From positions 30,464,949 through 30,528,948 of the forward strand of contig CP141136.1 in the NCBI GenBank assembly GCA_035236585.1: a stretch of DNA of 64,000 nt. Reading direction: 5' to 3'. Shown piece by piece: positions 1-14,031 of the stretch (its first letter is position 1; each line of letters opens with the position of its first letter). Source of the stretch: Warburgia ugandensis (taxonomy: Eukaryota; Streptophyta; Magnoliopsida; Canellales; Canellaceae). A program made the position numbers and the translations under genes. The notes below the pieces were generated by a model. That model had not been told where the DNA came from and ran no database searches. It was given only the letters and a program-made list of their open reading frames with translations.

Positions 1-1204
1 AGGATTATTTTAATTGGAGAAATGAAGATCAGATTTTGAAATCTAAGACATCTAATGTGTTCATCGTGCTCCAATTAGTAAAGCCCATAAGTATCAGAGA
101 AGGCTAGATCGATGATCCAAAATAGTGGTGCATGCACGAATGAGATTGAGCCAAATTGAGGCAATCCATCCATAATCAATCATCCAAAACAATGATATGA
201 GCTTAGAACTGCATGCACAAAGGTAAGATCAAAATATCTAATTAGAGGTTTTACCAGTTTTGTTTAATTTGATACGAAGCATGTTAGATCTAGAAAAATT
301 TATAGATCTGAATCCTAGACCTTCAATCTAATTGTATTAGGCTACAAATTTACATGTATCGAATCAATAGATCAAACAATGAAATATGTAGTAGACTATT
401 TGTAAGTCCAAGAACAATGAAAATTTTGAACAATTAGATGATCTAGATATTTGATCTTTAATCAATGGCCAAGATTTGATTATATGATAAAATTAAAGAG
501 ATATACCTCTGATTAGAGGTTTGTAGAGGTAAGATCATCATGTCTAAAGATGATTTAAGCTTAAATGAATCACAGTCAAAATTTGTGAGTAGTAGAATAA
601 CATTATATGCACATATATTTGATAGATACGTATATTGATACTAATTGAGACTATTGAGCATACTAAGGATATGGATATCACATATTCGAGATAGGTGGAA
701 TCTTAAGATGAAAATTTCTAACTCTAATACTAGCATGAGATTTAGATTGCATGAACTGTTTCTAAATTAAAATTATTATGAGTTATTACAAGTGCATTAT
801 TTATTATATTATTTATAAAATGAAAATGTTATATTATGGTATATGAGAAATTGTTATATTATGATTTTATTCCATGGGTTGAAAATGCATGCAATTTACT
901 TAAAAAGCACAATTTGAGAATGCATTGCATGTTTTATCTCATGATTTGATTTGAAAGATCGAATGGCTTGATTTTGTTACAGGGTACTAATTATGTATAT
1001 GATATAGTATTTCCGTAGATAAATAGTAGACAGACAGTTAACCTGGTAATTTTATATTATATGCAAACTATATAAGGAGCATATTTTACACCCATAGTAT
1101 TTGTTGAAATGATTTGTGAGACTGATTGGGCGGCATTTAGGGTATATGAATACTCATGCTCTCTACATATGTTTTGTAGTAGAATTTTTTTATGATTTTA
1201 TATG

Positions 1205-1575
1205 GATGTGATGAGACACCAAAAGACACCAAAAGATGCACTATGGATGCGACCGAAAGATGCCCTAGGCAGGAATGCAACACACCAAAGGCGTGATAGG
1301 GTAGTGGTACCCTAGGCCATTATGATGAGGCACCAAATTATGGATGCGATGGGGAGACACCTTCGGCTGGAAGGCACTGCACCATAGTCATGATAGGATG
1401 ATGATACCCTATGCCATTGTGGAGGCACCACACTATGGTTGGGACAGGGAGGTGAGACCTTAGGTTGGCAGGCACTACTTTAGGGATGGGGCATGGTAGT
1501 AATACCTTGGGCCATTAGAGAGGCACTGTAAGTATGATAAGGTGATGATATCTTAGGCCATTATGGCATGTCAAT
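1205..1575. repeat. Degenerate tandem repeat, ~96-bp period
   Basis: A recurring phrase of the form TACCCTAGGCCATTATG followed by AGGCACC appears near 1308, 1404 and 1502, about 96-98 bases apart, with a shorter return near 1549. Between them, phrases with ATGGATGCGA and GATGATGATA recur. The copies differ at many sites, so the array is old. Long LTRs often contain such internal arrays. Confidence 0.6.
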
Positions 1576-2258
1576 ACCTAGATTTTGATGATGTGATTAC
1601 TCGTGACCATTGTCTATATCCATTATTGACTGGATGGATTTGTACCCAGTGATAGCTAGACGGACGTGGCCCCTATAGTGACTGGATGATTTTGGGCCTC
1701 GTATAGTTGGTGTGCGACCACTGATGATTATATATATGCTAATTTCATGTGCTTAACATTATTTAACTTGTGTTGATATCCATATCACCTTTGAAATTAT
1801 GAATTTGATTTGTCTTTGGGATTTCACTGCTGAATTTGTTCATGATACTTACATAAAATTTGTAGGAAAATGTCATTGTAAAGCTTACATTTTTCTTGAA
1901 TAGATCATGCATATTTTGAATATTATATCAGGAAGTGAGCATATTTAACTTGACCATTGTTGAGATATTGTAAATATTTGAATGTTAGCAATATCTCATA
2001 TTTAAACGGATAGGAGTAGAAGTGAGTTGCAAAGAAGGATACATAGGCATTTATCTCCTGATCAAGGGTACATACTTGATTATAATTTGATGTTAACTCT
2101 ATGAGGATACTTGGATTGTACATGTATATTTGTATTTGTCCATTTTGGACATCTAATTTAATAATACAAGGACTAAGTTTGATGACTGGATGGGTCCTAG
2201 TTTTACTAAACTCATTTCTTACAGTTTATTTGAAAAGACAATCATATATCTAGTTTCA

Positions 2259-2286
2259 TGTGTGTGTGTGTGTGTGTGTGTGTGTG
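2259..2286. repeat. (TG)14 microsatellite
   Basis: Uninterrupted TG dinucleotides over 28 bases. Confidence 0.97.
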
Positions 2287-2430
2287 AAGGATTAGAGCAT
2301 GACAGTCAAGATTTGAATTGAATTTAAAGGAAACATTTTTCACTGTTTGTTTTCTAAATTATTTTTCTAACTTGGGCCCCCACATTTCAAAAAGAATTGT
2401 TTTGGTGTTATAAAAACTCAGGTTGTCACA

Positions 2431-3747
2431 AAAATGTTCCCAAAGTGAGGTATTTTTAGGATTGGTAATTGGTAGTTGCTAATTGTTAGTGCATTTCAAA
2501 GGAGTGGGCCCATTACATTAGGCTAACGAAATAGGGACCATGACTTGAGGAGCAATGAGCAGCCTTCAATTGGTTGAGAGTGGTAAGACTAGTGCCATGT
2601 CACTTTCCCATAGCATTGGACACACCATGGTCATCCTAGGTTCCAACTAAAAATTAAATTATAATAAATAAGGAGGCCAACTCTATAGCTCTAGACTCAC
2701 CTCGGTCACCTTGAGTAATGTTTAGTCATCATGTGTATGGCTTGGTCACCCTTGACACCACTTGATTGCATTAGGGTGCAACTAGGATAGAGAAAATATA
2801 TGGCCCACACACTTGTAGTGCTATACCATGTTGGTCCCTCTAGCCCCCTCATGGTCACCCTAGGTGGTTGATTAGGTCAAAGTGGGGTCTATAAGGTAGC
2901 AACATAAGCCCCAAACTTGGTGGTGTCCATTTACATTACGTTTAGACCTTTCCTAATTAGTTTAAACCTAAGATTTTTAAATTTAATTCAAGTACTAGCA
3001 CCTTCTTTAAGTCAACTAAGTATCGGTTGTGTCATAATTAGACTAAAATAATGACTTGTACATTTTTTCATGTCAACAAATGCCCCTTTATATTTTAGAA
3101 GTTTTCATCCTAAAACTTGTAAATTTTGAATACGAACATGAAATTGTTGATCATACTAGATTTTATTGAAGAAATTGCAATATTTTCACTTTGAAAGTAT
3201 TCTGGCATGATTCTCAAGGTGAGGCCCTCAAAACAAAAAATCCCAACCCAAAAAGGACAAGAATCAAGACTCTAAACGGACTAGCCTAGCATAGTTAGAC
3301 CTAGTCTAGTTGCACTAGGCATGGCTTAATCACCCTTAAGGGCTTGACTATCCAAAGGAAAGTAAGCCCCATGCCATGGTTGCATTAGCCATGGAGTGGT
3401 AGTACTAAACTTGGCTAGTTCCTTGGATGTCATGCAAGCTACCTTTCTAAAGCTATATAAAGGAGGAGTTCGTACATTCCCACTTCATTCTTCACATTTT
3501 CTTGTGCTATAGAGTGATTCTCCTCTATGCTCATGTTTTTGGTGTTTTAAGACAATTTCTAATTCTAAACTTCTAAGATTTTTCTAGAATCTAGTAGAAA
3601 CTATGTCTAAGCTATTACAATCCCGAGTATTGATGTGCAAAAAGGCAATCAATTTCTTTTGTCCTTTCAGTTAAGCTTTGATTATCTTAATTTAATCAAA
3701 TCAAAGCAAAATGTCATGTAAAATAGAATAATCCTAACTTGGAAATG
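2431..3747. other. Noncoding stretch with an LTR-like TATA region
   Basis: No gene is visible. At 3454-3460 there is TATATAA followed by AGGAGG, then a C/T-rich leader with CACTTCATTCTTCACA, which looks like a retrotransposon U3/R promoter. No LTR boundaries could be set. The first solo LTR (3753-6581) is inserted immediately downstream. Confidence 0.35.
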
Positions 3748-3752
3748 TTAGG

Positions 3753-6581
3753 TGCAACACCCCGGATTTTTAAGACATTTATATATATATAATAATAATG
3801 GTATTTTAAATAAGAGCATTTGGGATCCCATGAGAAAAGATTTATTCAACATTTTACTAAACCTATCTTAAAAACTCCGGGTGTTAGTTTTCCTTTCTCA
3901 AAATGGCGTACATGTAATTTAAACATAAATAAATAATCTGCGTATAAATCAACGTCAAATAAATAGGCGCCTTTATTTTAAATCAAATAAACGTCCAAAA
4001 GACAATAATAATATGGCCCAGGGTCTATCCATCATAACATCCCATATAAATGTCCAACATATGTCCAAAGATCTAAATCACATCCAATTATAAAGTATGC
4101 AGTCCATAATAAAATTCAAATGATAATCCACTCTAATGACTCACATTACTGTCTAAAACTATAGGGAAAACTAGTCTTCAGCAGCTCTCAAGGTTTATCA
4201 ACCGCTTTTCCTTTCCTGGTGTCGCGCTCGAGATCTAAGGCATTGCAAAACAAAGCAATGCCTCAAAGAAGCTATCGATTGTGTAGGTACATAGACAATT
4301 AATGTAATAAATGAAAGAAATAATGAACAGTACTGATGAAAAATCTAACATTTATGAAAATAGTGATATCATAATGCCATGTTCAATAAATGCCAGTTTA
4401 TTCCATAGGCTAAAACATAAAATTCAAGGAGTTAAAACATGACATGAATCAATAAAATGGAGCATACAACCAAAATAAGGGCACCCTAAGGTAATGGGTC
4501 CCACCACATCGCACTAACATCCCTGATCAGGGTACACGTAGTCAACCTCTGAGTGTCGTCACACCCAGGCATATCATCCATAACCATGCTCATCATACAT
4601 GCACACATAATAAGAATATGGGCCATCATGCTGCAGTGGCAACCCTCCATGGGTATCAACTACTGCCGCTCCCCGTCGACACCATAACGAGAGACTTAGC
4701 GTCTGTTCCCATGGAAAGGCTCAGACCGGTAGTGTGGACTATCCATGTTACCAAACCCCTACCGAATGCCATCTATGGGCAGGTGTCTATCATATCACAA
4801 ACTCATCACATCATAATCTCGGAGGGTGGGTGGCCGACCCTATCCCTCCTAGCATGACGCCCACCGGGCGAGAGCACCCGTCATCAAATATAAAACACGG
4901 AAATCATATGTATATGCTAAAACTCAAGAGCACTTATAGCTTGCAATCCCCAAGACATGCCCCTCATACTGGGGTTAGCCTATAAAAGGACCAGCTAATA
5001 AGCCTCTATTCTCATTTCCATGTAAATCCATGCATTTTCTATATATATAATAAGAAATAAGTCTCTAATTAAGCATAAATAATTAACATCATGCTTGTAA
5101 AAGCATTTTAAATAAGTTTATTCAGTAAAAGATTTTAATTTGGAATAACCATCCTGTACGCAATGTCGCATGAAATCTACGGTAAATAATAATTGCATTT
5201 TAAAACACAATCACACATGATGCTATGTTTAAACATGGTTTAAAAATCAAGGCAAAACATTAGTTGTCATCACCTACCTCAGTGTGAGACCACTAGCTTG
5301 CTAATAACCTCCTTTAACTAGTATATTCAAGTGCACCTGTACATGTCACATCACTATTTTAAAATTTTTCTAAATAAAAAGTGGTCATTTATAAGTTTTT
5401 AAGTTAAAACTAGGTCCGCGTCGTCAATACGGTCACAACGCATCTTTTGAATCGTGATTTGGACTCCTCTAGCTCCTAAAAATCAATTTTAAGTGAAAAT
5501 ACTTCATAAATTAATATTTATTAATTTATAGGGTGTTTAGCTGGTGCACTGGTTTACACCAGCGGCCCTGCTTTACATCGGGTTACACCGGCGCCCAGTG
5601 TACACTGGGTTACACCGGCGGCCCCGGTTTACACCGGCGATGCAGAAACTGGCGCCTGAGAAGACGACCGGCTTCCGGTCATCTCCGGTGACCCTACAGG
5701 TGTCCAAATCACTTGGTTTTTGAACCATTTTGTTCCAAATTTTGTCTAGTTTCCATTTCTATCATCCTTTTGCATTGATTTCTCTAAAAACTATGTTTTT
5801 TAAACGGTTTTTCCCAAGTTCCTAAAAACATCCCTAGGTACTGGTTTTTGGGTTTTGTGGAGAAATCCACCGTTGGATCACTCCCAAATTTAAAGGGTTT
5901 TCTCTTGGGTCTCTTGTGCACTAGTTGGACAGTATGATTTTCAAACGGATGAGGTTTGATCCTTGAAATCACGCTCCAACAGTAGCGTGCACAAAGTTCC
6001 CAAAAAATCTGATTTTTTTCCTAATTTTTTTCATGCTTTTCTAATTAGTTTTCTAATTAATAAATACATAAAAACATGGATTTGAGGCTTACCTTGAGCC
6101 TGGCTAGTGTTGCTCGTGTTGCCGGGGCTCCACTCGCCAGAAAAACGTGAATTTTTGCAGGCTAGGTTTCTGAGTAAAGCTTAGTGAAAACGCTCAAAGT
6201 GAAGCGTTTTGGCAACCTGGGGAGGGTAAATATAGGCCTAGAGTCCTAGGGGAAGAGAACCTCTCCCATTCACGCCTCTTTCCATGGCTTCTCCAGCGAT
6301 TTTTTCGGATCCGGGTACAGACGTGTGGAAGACGGTGGTGCCATTATCAATTTGGGTCCCTGTGTAATATGTTTCTGTCAAATGACAAAATTGCCCTTAC
6401 AACTTCGACGGCTCATAACTCCCTCGTTTGAGCTCCGTTTTTCGCGTTCTTGGTGGCGTTGGATTCGTATCGATGAGCACTTTCTAATTCTTATGTTTTC
6501 AGGAAAAATTTCTATCTATAAATTTTTATTTTTATTTATTTAATAATTTACTATTTTATCCTAAAAATTAAGGATATTACA
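3753..6581. mobile_element. Solo LTR, copy 1, of a long-LTR (probably Ty3/gypsy) retrotransposon
   Basis: A 2829-bp segment begins TGCAACACCCCGG and ends GGATATTACA, so it has TG...CA ends, and is flanked by an exact 5-bp duplication TTAGG (3748-3752 and 6582-6586). It is homologous along its length to 36762-39799, which has its own different TSD. Neither copy carries internal gag-pol sequence, so each is a solo LTR left by LTR-LTR recombination. LTRs of 2.5-3 kb with TGTAACACC-like ends are typical of the Del/Tekay chromovirus group; that assignment is inference. The short open frames at 4618-4985 and 6325-6543 lie inside the LTR and are not genes. A TATATTTA-like box on the minus strand near 6230 hints at minus-strand orientation. 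Confidence 0.88.
5541..5640. repeat. Short internal repeats in solo LTR copy 1
   Basis: Four or five copies of a motif close to GGTTTACACCGGCG occur in about 100 bases of unusually GC-rich sequence. The corresponding part of copy 2 (around 38560-38900) is larger and different, so this is the fast-changing part of the LTR. Confidence 0.65.
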
Positions 6582-6842
6582 TTAGGTCTTTGTAAATTAA
6601 TGAAAGTCCTAGATAATTCTACTTAAGAATTATTTATTTACCACAAAATAGAGATCACTTTTCTTGATAATAATTCCTTTTCAAACGATTATGGACTTTG
6701 GAAAAAATTGTTTAAAGCCTAAAAGCCCTAATCAGCGAATTATTAATCATTTGAAAGCAATAGAGGGTTTGTGGACCTAGTTAAGCTAAAAAAGGTTAAA
6801 ATAAATCTATAAGAAATTAGAAATTTTAGTGTTTCAATATTG

Positions 6843-7200
6843 ACCTAAAAGATAGATGAGTTGTAGAGTCTAATATGCTTTATGAAAAAATTGATACCCA
6901 AAAATTCGATGTCCTTATGACAAATTGAGAAGGTCTAGAGGAGTTTGATAACTCATCATGAAAAATTAGAAGGGACCCATAGGATTTGATGTTTATTTTA
7001 GAAAATTAGAAGGATCCATAAAGCTTAATAACCCACTACAAAAAATTAGAATGCACCCACGGGGTTTGATGTGTCTTATTGAAAATTGACAAGGACTCAT
7101 AGAGTATAATAACTGACCATGAAAATTAGAAAGGACTCATAGTGTTTGATGTGCTCTTTAGAAAGTTGAGAAGATCAATTGAATATGTTTTGTAGAATTT
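6843..7200. repeat. 40-bp minisatellite, about 8 degenerate copies
   Basis: The phrase GAAAATTAGAAGGACYCATA returns with a strict 40-bp spacing at about 6920, 6961, 7001, 7041, 7081, 7121 and 7161, with weaker copies before (6843, 6884). Alternate units end in TTTGATGTG or in TAATAACTCA, so the higher-order period is 80 bp. No protein frame is kept through the array. The 256 bases before it (6587-6842) hold nothing recognisable. Confidence 0.8.
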
Positions 7201-8744
7201 GACATCTCCTATATAGAATAGGTGGTCAAATTGACTATTAAGATTGAGATTACATGAGTGATCGAGTTAATCAAATTTGAGATTTCCCAAGGGTTTGATG
7301 TGCCCTTAAAAAAGAAGAAACAAAATTAGAGATATGTGCTTAATGAAAGAGGTATGATGTTTTAATCTAATTCATGTTATTGATAATTATTATCAGCAAC
7401 CAAGTCAAGGCTCTTGCTCCATGGATCATAAATAGTAGTCCTTAGATTCAAATGAGAGTTGAAAATTGAAAGACTTTGTCTGATTATTTTTCACGTGAAT
7501 CATGTCCCCCTACTCTATAGGGCAGGCTCATGATCAATAATTCTTTAAAGTAGATTATTTTTAAAACCACAAATTGAAATAGAAGACAATAATTTTTATC
7601 CTATTATAGGAGTTAATAATGGATCACTATATTGGATTGGCACTACACGACATTAATCCATACATTCTCAACATTGATCCGAATAACTTGGAAGAGAGAA
7701 TTACAAGCTTTTTAGGGGGTGTACACATGGAAGATGACCCCCTTGAACCCAACAAAGACATCAGTGTGTCTTTGACATGCCATCCTTTAGGCATTTTTAG
7801 GAGCCCACTAATTTAAGGGAGTTTCCTCCATCCCTAGGTTGGAATTAGTGACTTATTCTTGCTTGAAGTGAGTATTAATTGTCATGTGGAATATTTCTCT
7901 TTAGCGTTGGATTAACGATCTAAGTGAGGGGGTTCTAATGTGATCATTTGGATCTTTTTCTATTGACTTTGTTAATTTTCCAACTTGTGTTGATCATTGA
8001 AAAGGAGTTGCCACTGAAGGTAAAACAAAGGGCTTTAGGTCCCTAATGACTCAAACAGTTCGCTAACCAAAGATTTTAAGTTCAAACATCTCCAAAGACT
8101 AAAGCATCCTAGAATCTAGCAATCTAAGTCTCCTTGTCCTTCTAAGTAGGGATGATAATGGGGTAGATTGCACTTATGAATTGCCCCACCCCACACCTAC
8201 TTGGGGCATGTTAGGATAGAAAATTAGTGACCTACACTTATGATGGGGCAAAAATTTTGTGACTCGAGATAGACTTAGGTTGGGATGAGTTGGTTGGCAA
8301 ATTCTACTGGTTGACCCACACTATTCACATATAATCAAATTCTATAATTGCTGAGGATTAATTATTGTGGTTTACTTATAATATAGGGCATTTTTATAAA
8401 ATTAGATATAGACTTCTTTGAGCACATGCACCCCCCATAAGCAACCTTGTGCACCTAAACTTGCTATGGGTTGCAAACTTAGTGACCCGTGGTGTGGTAC
8501 CACAAGTGAAAACTTACCTCACTCCAACCCATTGTCATCCTACTTCTGGGTACAAGATGCTAATAGTTTGATATTGACTTTGACTATTCTAGGATGAAAG
8601 AAATAGGGAATCTAAACAATGATGTTAAAACACAAGACAAGTCATGCATAAAGACCTGAGATCATGCAATGAAGATGTATGCATTTAGCTAAACATTTGA
8701 TTTCAAACATGAAATAAAAAGGATGAAAGAGGAAACCTAACAAA
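7201..8744. other. Unassigned noncoding stretch
   Basis: One 65-codon frame (7619-7816, +) is open but has no recognisable domain and no flanking exons or homology that I can see, so I do not call it a gene. The rest is AT-rich, with TGACCC/GTGACC-type words common in decayed LTR DNA. Confidence 0.3.
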
Positions 8745-8918
8745 GGGCAGCCCATGCTAGAAGCTCCCCTATAAGTAGGGTTCAAGGAAGGGGTCAACCA
8801 CATTCAGTCTATAGTACGTAGCCTTACCTTGCAATTGCAAGAGGCTATTTCCATGTCTCGAACCCATGACTTCCAGGTGACACAAGGACAACTCTACCAT
8901 TGCTCCAGGGCTTCCCTT
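8745..8918 (-). mobile_element. Au SINE (antisense copy)
   Basis: Read on the minus strand it has the Au SINE order: a tRNA-like head with a degenerate A box, a B-box-like GGGTTCGAGACATGG, then GCAAGGTAAGGCTACGTACT, a GGTTGACCCCTTCC stretch, and a tail ending in GGGCTGCCCTTTG. The flanks GGAAACCTAA (8731-8740) and GGAAAACCTG (8924-8933) look like a worn target-site duplication. Au SINEs are tRNA-derived, noncoding and copied by LINE machinery. Confidence 0.85.
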
Positions 8919-8989
8919 CAAAAGGAAAACCTGATAGAAAATGAAAATTTGAAAATGTGATGGTGATATAAAATGGGAGTATGACATAA

Positions 8990-9240
8990 ACTACTATGAA
9001 TTGGAATTGAAGCCTAGCATGGAAACATTAGATAGAATCATAACATAACATAATGTGAAATGAAATCATGAAAGAATTGGAAACATAAACAACATGAAGT
9101 GAGTGAATCATGAGTGAATCTAAAACATATCATAACATGAAAAAATGAATGAAATGGAAACATTACATAAAATGAAATAAAATCATATTATGAAATGAAT
9201 AATTTGGAAACATAACATGAAATGAATGAATTGTGTATTA
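8990..9240. repeat. A-rich low-complexity tract
   Basis: Repeated AACATAACATGAAATGAA-like words without a fixed period. It appears to be decayed simple sequence. Confidence 0.5.
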
Positions 9241-10241
9241 ATATTATTCCATACGGATGTCCATAATACGATGCTTAACAAAGAGGAGAGATTTTTCCTC
9301 ATAGAGTGAAACCCCTAATCATTGGATTTGTGTAGTTCTCAAATAAAAATGCTCACATCAACCATGAAAAGAAAGAATTTCCTTTTTTTGAACTTTTATG
9401 AAAACTTTTAAAAGGTCAAAGCAAGTTGTTTATTTAAGAGAGGGATCCATTACATACATCATTCTAGAATTCCTCTTTAAAAATCTTTCTTGTAGACAAT
9501 CCCCTTCAAGGAATAAAAAAAAATACCTGTTGATTCTCCTCATTATATTTGTCTTAAAAACTATAAAAACAGTATAAAATGAATAGTCATTGGAAATTCT
9601 AAAGGTTTTCTCTTTTAATGGTTCAAGATTCTTATCCTTGGATTTCAATGCTCTAACCTAGAAATTGCTCTTGGGGGGACCTCTTCTTCCACATTTAGAA
9701 GGGTACTAAGAAACCACTTCCTTGAGTCAATTCATCTAAGGAAAGAATATGGGAAATAATTTAAAATGATAAGAGAAAAATGAAGAAGATTTGGTAGAAA
9801 AAAAATAAAAGGGCAAAGTTTTTCTTTCTAGGGTCTAGAATTCCCTCACTCTTGGAGATGCCTTGAGATTATCACTAGGTTCTTCAAAGAGATAGGGACA
9901 TTCCATGTGCCTAGTATAGAGAGAAAGCTAGAAAGCTCTTTTGGAGAAGGCCTCTAGAAATTTTACTAGAGACCCAAACCAAAGTGAGAATTCTCTACTT
10001 GAAACTTTACATGGAAAGAAGTATGATAAAAATTGAGGATCACTTTTCTAGCAAGAATTCTATCTCTCTTGGAGGCACTTATAGATTTTACTAAGTTCTA
10101 CACACGTACAGGGGCATTCAATGTGTGCCCAATGTAGAAAAGAATTTAAGAGTTTCTCTCAAGGAGGGACTTTAAGTATTCTACTAGAATTCCAATCCAA
10201 GATGAAAACCCTAATTAGATGTCTATTGGAAAAGAAAAACC

Positions 10242-10242
<1 letters not shown>

Positions 10243-10300
<58 letters not shown>
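10243..10300. repeat. (AG)29 microsatellite
   Basis: 58 bases of perfect AG repeat. The run of alternating Glu and Arg codons across it is an artefact of the repeat. Confidence 0.98.
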
Positions 10301-10304
<4 letters not shown>

Positions 10305-13300
10305 CATGTAGAATTAGAATGAAGATATCTCTAAAGCCATGCTAGAAATCTCTTAACACTTGCAAAAACTTTTGAAACTTGGAAAATTTATTTAGAAATG
10401 GAAAATGAGACCCTTATTTATGGGGATTTGAGATGTCATAATGTATAATTCCTCAAAGATCCAAGGGTAGATTAAATGGGTTGTGATTTCTAGGGTTACA
10501 AGAAAAGTCTCACAATGGTATAGTTTTTTAGCCCAAAAATATAAAATCGCGATGTTGAAATTGTGTGGTTATCACATATCCCTAGATTCCATATGATCAT
10601 ATTGTAATTCGGTCTAAAAGTGTATGGTTGGTAGCCTATCCTTGGCAAACTTTCTATGAAAAACTTTGGAAAGCAACAAATGGCCTAGATTTTGTCAAAA
10701 AAGGGTGGTCTAGATCATGTTTGGAAATGGAGAAAATAAGTATAGGGGTTAAAATTTTAAATTTTGAATTTTGAAATTTAGATTGGTTAGATGCGAAATT
10801 GTAGTATTTTTTGGAATTTCTAAAGACTTTCAAAATGTTCAATGTGTGTGCTTGCCACTTGTGAACTCATTCTTCCATTTCAAAGTATAAGCACTTGGAA
10901 GTCATCATTTGGTACACAATTTAAGTAATAATACTTTTCCTTCCTTGAGTAAAAGATTGCATAGGTTGAAGGTCAAGGACCATATGGAGTTTAGTTTTGA
11001 TACCCAAATGACTTTTATAGCCCATAAATGCCCCCCTTTGGTCAAGGGCACTTGGTGTGCGAAGACCTAAGGGCTCAAGGATGCAAATATTTCCTCTTTT
11101 GTTTAGTGAATCAAGTGATAAAAGTTCCCTTGGAAATACAAAAAATCTATAAATACATGCTTTAGTATGCTGAAGAATATGCAAATACATTACCAGAAAC
11201 CTTTGTGATGGTAGGAAAGTTTCCAAGGGAAAGATAATCTCATTATCGCTAGCCCCACTATGTCTATTAATTTGGGGAATGAACAATATAGTCAAATATG
11301 GGCTTGGTTAAGGTTTGTTCTGCTTTGCAGATCTAACACTATACGTGTTGACAATACCTCACCAAATGGATTTATGTATGTTACAAGGATCTGTTCACTT
11401 AGAACCTAGATGCACACCCTCATGAGGTTACTACTAGAAAAATAACGCAATTCAAAGAGGTTCATCAATTGTGGAATGATCCAATGAAGGATAATGTCAG
11501 CACATATGGGATGACTATAAGAAATAAAAGTTCTTTGACTTGGCAACTATTCTGCATGGTCAATGGTAACACTATCTTTGATATCAGCAATTATTGTTTA
11601 GAGGGAAGAAAGCCTCAATGAAAATACAAGAATTTGAGTTCTTTGTTATATGTAGAGTGAGTTTCCTTTCATTTAAATGTAGAATGTACTACTCTTTCTA
11701 ACCATACAAGACATCATGTATGTCCCATCAATTTGGATTATCTAAATGTCTTGCTTGGTAATTTACCTTATACAACAAAGATATATCTTCTATCCAAATC
11801 CTCAAGGGCACTTGGGAAACCATGCTCAGAATTAACATGGTTGTTAGATATTTCTTATTGAGTAAAGTCAACAAAAACGACTATTTGATGTTTGACAGGT
11901 TAGCTTGTGAATGGAGGGAGAGAACTCAAGCTCATTTTTGCACTTGTTGTGCTTCATTGGTTGATCTTTGATGATGAGATGACACTTTGTTAAGTTGAGA
12001 TTGAATGGTAAGAGATGTGGTTAGAATTCTTCCCTGGTAGAAAAGGGTACCAACTACATGTAGCTTTGAAGCTGCTTCATTTAATGCCTTGCCAGTAAGG
12101 GTATAACTGCTCATGCTAAAAAGACTGTCAGACAGCTTGTAGACATAAAATCATAGTAGTTGCTAGGGCAATATCAAGACACCAAAAACTTATTGTACAC
12201 AAGATGCTTGGAGGCGATTACTACCCTGCCCCCAAAACTAGAAGATCACCATAGTAATATGACATTTGTCTACCTATGTCAAGAGGATAGACAGTGCAAT
12301 AAAGTAGTTCCACCTTCACCACAATATTCTATATTATCATTAAACTAAATATGGTGACTCTTGAAGAAGGAGAGATTCCTGAATCTGGAGTTAACCAACA
12401 GAAAATGATGCAACCAACCAAGGGTACTAGTTTAGTCTCCAAATTTTGGATAACTTTGTTGATTTTTAAGGACCCACATTTTGTTTCCATACCAAGAATG
12501 ACTTCACTTGATTTTATAAAAAGCATATTTTGAAAAGGATTCAAAATAGCCCAAAAACTACTAAAAAATTCATCAAAACCTTCACAAAATAAGTTTTTCA
12601 AAGGTTTACATGTGGACACTTTATAATTGCAAAGTGCTACCCAAGATCAATCTTAGCCCTCCATTTCCTACCAAATATTGTACATCAATCTATTTCTTTT
12701 GGATGTTTCGTAAAATAGGAAATCTTCACTACACAATTATAAACTCAAAAGATGCTAAACTTTTACCATTTTATAGCAGCAAATCTAGGCCCTCTAAACT
12801 TTTACCATCATAAACTCAGAGACTTAAAAACTTAAAACATCAAGTTTTTTACTTACCCTTACTAGAGCATGAAAGTACCACCTATACCACCTCTAATTTT
12901 TATAAATAGGGGGTCCCTTAGCTCACTTTGACAATTAAAAACTAAAGTAAATGTCATTTTTGGTAGATTCCATTTTTATTCTTGTACCATTCCCTCATTC
13001 ATTCTCTTTCTTAGTTAGTTTTGGATTTTCTCTTGCATGAAGATTTTGGATTTGGATATTAATATGGGAAAATGCTAGTCAAATTTATAAAGGTTCTCTC
13101 AGAGTAAGATTTCTAATCCCCAAACTACTACAGACACAATAATTTAATTATATAGGGGATAGTGGAATTTCTACCCTTAAGAATTCAATTCTCACTCCTA
13201 TAAGAAAAAATCCTTTTACCTTTATTTTACATGCTTTTCCTTGCATTTAGAAAATAAAACATGATTTCTAATTAGAGTTCTCTCTAGTAGAATTTCTAAA

Positions 13301-13931
13301 TGTGCTTTCTAGTTGAGTTACTATTGTGTTACTAAATTGGGCACATGTTTGCCTTCTTTCCTTCAAACGCAGAGGATTAGTAAAATCTTTAATCACCCTA
13401 TGATGAAAATGAAGCATTCTAAAATGCAAGAAGAAAGAGTTTGTTTTTTTAAGAATAAGTTTCTATAAACTAGATTCTTAATTTTAGGGCCCCTTTATTT
13501 ACATATTCTCCAACTTTCTTTCTTTAAATCCTTGTATGAAACCCCATGTATATTAATGAAAAAATTTGTGTTTCTAGGATTTAGTAGGTTTGTTTTCATG
13601 AAAATTGAAGTTCAAGGATGGGAAATTTTGAATTCATAGATAGATCCTTAGAACATTTGACAACTTTCTTCGATTTACTTGAATTTGCATTTTCTAAGAT
13701 CGGGGAAACTAATAGAGACTTTCTCATGGTCTTTTCTTTGAAGAGATACTCTAAGATCAAAGAATTTCTTAGGGAAAAGTCTAGCATAATGTATGTGATA
13801 ATTATCCCTAAACTAGAAGAAGCTTAAATTTTCCAAGTTTTCTATTCCCTTGAGTTTTCTTTTCAATAAAGCTTAAGAAAGAATTTGTTTTGATCATATT
13901 TGATGAGAAACCTTTTCATTTGAGAATAAAC

Positions 13932-14031
<100 letters not shown>

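Larger units (their letters stand above)
1..2430 (+). other. Noncoding AT-rich DNA, possibly the tail of a truncated long LTR
   Basis: No coding potential is visible. The stretch holds a degenerate tandem array (1205-1575) and a TG microsatellite, and around 2421-2430 it reads GGTTGTCACA, which resembles the inverted-type terminus of long chromovirus LTRs. I infer that it may be the 3' part of an LTR whose start lies before the window. There is no second copy or TSD to prove it. Confidence 0.3.

Noticed and set aside
6843..7200. Regularly spaced repeats that might suggest a CRISPR array
   Set aside because: Units are contiguous 40-bp tandem copies without unique spacers, in a plant nuclear sequence.
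10921..11295. 124-codon minus-strand frame
   Set aside because: No domain, no homologous neighbours, no supporting splice structure; treated as chance.
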